Positions 39,187 through 41,939 of a stretch of DNA of 41,939 nucleotides are shown here, one piece after another. A model generated the notes under the pieces. That model was not told the origin of the DNA. It saw nothing but the letters and a program-made list of their open reading frames with translations, and searched no databases. A program made the position numbers and the translations under genes. The first letter of the stretch is position 1. The number at the start of each line of letters is the position of its first letter. Location: contig CALDMA010000305.1 of NCBI GenBank assembly GCA_937915075.1, positions 1 through 41,939 of the forward strand, given 5' to 3'. This stretch comes from an uncultured Oscillospiraceae bacterium. Lineage in GTDB: Bacteria > Bacillota > Clostridia > Oscillospirales > Oscillospiraceae.

Positions 39187-40206
39187 ATGGCTAATATCAC
39201 TTTTACCGAAGGCTCCGGCCTTCAGGACAGCATTTTCGGCAAGTCTCAGGAGCCGATCAAGATGTTCCTTGAAAAGAGGGGCGAGGCATTTGAACAGACC
39301 AGTATGCTGCCGGAGCTGTTCAACATGGGCAGCAGCAACCACTGGGGCGAGAAGTTCTCCACCATGACGGCCATGGACGGCTTCCAGCCGGTAGGCGAGA
39401 ACGGCGACTACCCTGTGGACGGTATGCAGGAGGGCTTTGCCAAGTTCCTCGAACACATGACGTGGAAGAACAGCTTCTCCCTGTCCCGCGAGATCGTGGA
39501 GGATGCAAAGCTGATGGATTTGAAGAAGCAGCCTGCAGGCTTCATCACCAGCTATTACCGCACCCGCGAGAAGTTCGGCGCTGCCCTCATCGGCGCGGCC
39601 ATCCAGAAGAAGACGGAGACTACCTTCTCCGGCAAGACCTTCGATGTGAAGACCGCAGACGGCAAGTGCCTGTTCGCCACCAACCACCCCAGCAAGCTGG
39701 GCAAGGCCAACCAGTCCAACCAGTTCTCCGATGCCTTCAGCAACGACGCGCTGATGGCGATGGAGGCGAAGATGCAGGACTTCCGTGGCGACAACGACGA
39801 GGTGCTGGATGTGGCTCCCACCACCATCCTCATCCCCAACGACTACAAGCTGAAGAGAGACGTGTTTGCGGCCATCGGCGCGGACAAAGACCCCGCCACG
39901 AGCAACAACGGCTTCAACTACAACTTCGGTCGCTGGAATGTGGTGGTATGGCCGTACCTGAACCAGTTCATCGCGTCCGGCACGGCTCCGTGGATTCTGC
40001 TGGACAAGAAGTACAACGACGAGTACGGCAGCGCCATGTGGCTTGACCGCGTGCAGCTGGAGGTCAGAAGCGAGCTGGCGGGCAACGATGCCAACGTGTG
40101 GAAGGGCTACGCCCGCTTCATCGCCGGTTTCAACGACTGGCGCGGCTATGCCGTGGGCGGCGTGACCGGCGGCACGCAGCTCATTGCCACTTCGACTGGC
40201 GGCTAA
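39187..40206 (+). CDS. Major capsid protein
   Basis: 339 residues, AAAGGAG upstream. Segments GGDYPVDGMQEGF-like, ENGDYPVDG, TWKNSFSLSREIVEDAKLMD and ADGKCLFATNHPSKLGKANQ resemble gpT-type/HK97-fold capsids. The C-terminal half has LIPNDYKLKRDVFAAIG and VKGYARF-type P-domain strands (WKGYARFIAGFNDWRGY). The position after the decoration gene and the C-ending codon bias support it. Confidence 0.85.
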   Translation: MANITFTEGSGLQDSIFGKSQEPIKMFLEKRGEAFEQTSMLPELFNMGSSNHWGEKFSTMTAMDGFQPVGENGDYPVDGMQEGFAKFLEHMTWKNSFSLSREIVEDAKLMDLKKQPAGFITSYYRTREKFGAALIGAAIQKKTETTFSGKTFDVKTADGKCLFATNHPSKLGKANQSNQFSDAFSNDALMAMEAKMQDFRGDNDEVLDVAPTTILIPNDYKLKRDVFAAIGADKDPATSNNGFNYNFGRWNVVVWPYLNQFIASGTAPWILLDKKYNDEYGSAMWLDRVQLEVRSELAGNDANVWKGYARFIAGFNDWRGYAVGGVTGGTQLIATSTGG

Positions 40207-40223
40207 TCAGAACACAGACCGAA

Positions 40224-40258
40224 CGGGGCGGCGGCGCAGGCCGCTGCCCCGCTTTTCA
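40224..40258 (+). terminator. Terminator after the major capsid gene
   Basis: CGGGGCGGCGG (40224-40234) pairs with CCGCTGCCCCG (40241-40251), followed by CTTTTCATTT. It may limit expression of the connector and tail genes relative to capsid. Confidence 0.8.
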
Positions 40259-40281
40259 TTTCGAAGAAAGGAGGACGGATA

Positions 40282-40647
40282 ATGGCGACACTGAAGAGCG
40301 TCATCGACTATGTAGACGAGATCAAGCCCAACGCCTTCTCGAACGAGGCGAAGACGAAGTGGCTGAACGAATGTGAGGGGCTGGTGCAGACCGATGTCTT
40401 ACTGTGGGCGAGCGAGGAGATCATCACCTACCAGTACGACGCGGACAAGGACAAGGAGCTGCTGGCGCAGCCGCCGCACGACAAAATCTACTGGGCATAC
40501 CTGACGGCCATGATCGACTTTGCCAACGGCGAGTACAACAAGTACCAGAACACGATGCAGGTATTCAACAGCTTTTTCAGCGAGTTCATGCGCTGGTTTG
40601 CGCTCAACTACCATCCGGCAGATACCCACGAGGAGGTATATGTATGA
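40282..40647 (+). CDS. Head-tail connector (gp6-like)
   Basis: 121 residues, AAAGGAGGA upstream of ATG 40282. It is a helical protein of the usual connector size, with LKSVIDYVDEIKPNAFSNEA, KWLNECEG at the start and AYLTAMIDFANGEYNKYQNT in the middle. It follows the capsid gene, the usual location for connectors that extend the portal ring. The stop overlaps the next ATG (ATGA). Confidence 0.78.
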   Translation: MATLKSVIDYVDEIKPNAFSNEAKTKWLNECEGLVQTDVLLWASEEIITYQYDADKDKELLAQPPHDKIYWAYLTAMIDFANGEYNKYQNTMQVFNSFFSEFMRWFALNYHPADTHEEVYV

Positions 40648-41939
40648 GCGGGTACGGAAACACGAAGATCGGAACCGAGTGGCGCGGGTATTACATCACC
40701 GCCTACGGCATCGCCGTGAAGCACGGCTTTCAGGGGACGGAGGAGGAATGGCTGAAGAGCCTGAAGGGCGACGGCGGCGAGCCGGTGGTCATCCGATATG
40801 ACGAGGACGCGCAGCAGCTGCAGTGGAAATACGAAAGCGACACGCAGTGGCAGGAGCTGCTGAGCCTGAGCGAGCTGCAGGGCAATGTGGTGAGCCAGAC
40901 GCTGGCAGCGGCACAGAGCGCCAAGACGGCGGCGGAGGCAGCGCAGAGCGCGGCGGAGACCGCAGCACAGACCACCGGCGCAGACGCAGCCGCAGCCAAG
41001 AGCGGCGCAGCTACGGCAACAGAGAAAGCCGCAGCGGCGGCAGCAAGCGCCAAGACCGCAGCGGACGCGGCGGGAGAGGCACAGACGGCGGAGAGCAGCG
41101 CAAAGGGCTACGCCTCCACCAGCGGAACCAATGCAACGGCGGCGGCGCAGAGCGCCACAGACGCGCGAAGTGCCAAGACAGCAGCAGAGACGGCGGCCAG
41201 CACGGCAACCTCTGCCAAGACCGCAGCGCAGACCGCTGAGGCAAACGCAAAGGCCAGCGAGACCGCAGCGGCGAGCAGTAAGACGGCGGCGGCAGCCTCT
41301 GCCAGCAAAGCGGAAAGCGCACAGAGCGCGGCGGAGGATGCACAGGCGGCGGCAGAGACGGCAGCCAGCACGGCGGCGAGCGCCAAGACCGCAGCGGAAA
41401 CCGCCAAGACGGGCGCAGTGAGCGCACAGGCAAAGGCACAGAGTGCACAGACGAAGGCGGAAGGCGCTGCTGCAGACGCAGAGGAAAGCGCCACAGCGGC
41501 GGCACAGAGCGCAACACAGGTGGCAGCCAACAGCAAGACCGCCGAAAGCTGGGCGGTGGGCGGCACTGGCACCCGCGAGGGCGAGGACAGCAACAACGCC
41601 AAATACTGGTGCGAGAGCGCACAGGCCATTGCGGGCGGCGGCGTGACCAGCTTCAACGGGCGCGGCGGCATTGTGAAGCCGCAGAAGGGCGACTACACGC
41701 CGGAAATGGTGGGGGCGGATGCCTCCGGCGCTGCGGCGGCGGTGCAGGGCAACCTTGACGACCACGAGGGCGACACCACAGCGCACATCACGGCGGCGGA
41801 GCGCACCAAGTGGAACGGCAAGCAGGACAAGCTGACCTTCGACGCAGCCCCGACGGCGAACAGCACGAACCCAGTGACCAGCGGTGGCGTGAAGACGGAG
41901 CTTGATAAGAAGGCCAACGCCACGAGCCTCGGCGCACAC
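40644..41939 (+). CDS. Ala-rich tail fibre protein (partial, runs off the window)
   Basis: The 432 visible residues start at ATG 40644. The N-terminal part (about 1-75) has AYGIAVKHGFQGTEEEWLKS, a common start of Firmicutes phage fibres. Residues about 85-300 are low-complexity Ala/Ser/Thr/Lys/Glu heptads (AAxxSAKTAAETA-type repeats), a long trimeric coiled coil. The following region has SFNGRGGIVKPQKGDYTPEM, a repeat seen in fibre proteins, and then TAHITAAERTKWNGKQDKL. The receptor-binding tip lies beyond the edge. The gene directly follows the connector. Confidence 0.88.
   Translation, partial: MSGYGNTKIGTEWRGYYITAYGIAVKHGFQGTEEEWLKSLKGDGGEPVVIRYDEDAQQLQWKYESDTQWQELLSLSELQGNVVSQTLAAAQSAKTAAEAAQSAAETAAQTTGADAAAAKSGAATATEKAAAAAASAKTAADAAGEAQTAESSAKGYASTSGTNATAAAQSATDARSAKTAAETAASTATSAKTAAQTAEANAKASETAAASSKTAAAASASKAESAQSAAEDAQAAAETAASTAASAKTAAETAKTGAVSAQAKAQSAQTKAEGAAADAEESATAAAQSATQVAANSKTAESWAVGGTGTREGEDSNNAKYWCESAQAIAGGGVTSFNGRGGIVKPQKGDYTPEMVGADASGAAAAVQGNLDDHEGDTTAHITAAERTKWNGKQDKLTFDAAPTANSTNPVTSGGVKTELDKKANATSLGAH

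Larger units (their letters stand above)
25435..41939 (+). mobile_element. Tailed prophage (early and head modules; right end outside window)
   Basis: More than 30 tightly packed genes, all but one on the plus strand, in phage order: HTH and HNH-like proteins, SSB, replication initiator, late regulator, terminases, portal, scaffold, capsid, connector and tail fibre. No tape-measure or tail-tube gene appears before the fibre gene, and the portal is large (701 residues), which fits a short-tailed phage. No integrase, repressor or holin is present up to the edge; they should lie to the right. The left end is placed at the first phage gene because no attachment repeat could be identified. Confidence 0.9.

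Noticed and set aside
40900..41560. Apparent tandem repeats considered as a CRISPR array or satellite.
   Set aside because: The periodicity is codon-level Ala/Ser/Thr/Lys repeats of the tail-fibre coiled coil in an open frame, not identical repeats with spacers.

Overview
The window comes from a GC-rich, gut-type Clostridia genome, most likely Oscillospiraceae-like. The support is a tryptophan T-box leader, a c-di-GMP-I riboswitch, strong AGGAGG-type ribosome binding sites, a remnant of a sporulation-type sigma factor, DUF1934/DUF6512 proteins and a Firmicutes-type prophage. Taxonomy is inference; no rRNA or tRNA gene was seen.

1-6970 (minus strand): a RiPP locus. Read in the direction of transcription it encodes a very short HlyD-like secretion protein, a C39-peptidase ABC exporter, a second ABC exporter (together an NHLP/NHLM-type export system), a small peptide ending in a leader-like motif, an ECF sigma factor, a 52-residue double-glycine peptide, and at least three Nif11-like precursors with long Cys-rich cores. 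No modifying enzyme is visible; the locus continues beyond base 1.

7285-10496: a tryptophan-specifier T-box leader followed by a lipoprotein, a permease and an ATPase, i.e. a TrpXYZ-type uptake system. 10714-16098: two c-di-GMP enzymes, namely an EAL protein with a degenerate GGDEF, preceded by a fragment of another GGDEF domain, and a 1089-residue GGDEF-EAL sensor behind a c-di-GMP-I riboswitch with an overlapping terminator. 16165-20491: sigma-factor remnant, ROK kinase, DUF6512 membrane protein, MATE exporter, an unknown protein and a DUF1934 protein.

20666-25293: a probable self-contained regulon of a YjiH-family membrane protein, a MocR/GntR regulator and an arginine deiminase. The same direct repeat (ACTGGTAY-N16-ACTGRTAC) precedes both yjiH and arcA, and the MocR protein has lost the PLP lysine and other PLP contacts.

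25435-41939 (plus strand, runs off the right edge): a tailed prophage. Its early module holds an HTH protein, an HNH-like protein, DUF3846, SSB, a cell-wall hydrolase, a Gp49-Tad2 (anti-Thoeris) fusion, a DUF6273 protein that may be a diversity-generating-retroelement target, an HUH replication protein with hairpins upstream that could be an origin, and a MazG-like protein. After a terminator and a 23-G tract comes the head module: terminases, portal, scaffold, decoration protein, major capsid protein, connector and the start of an Ala-rich tail fibre. No integrase or repressor is in the window.
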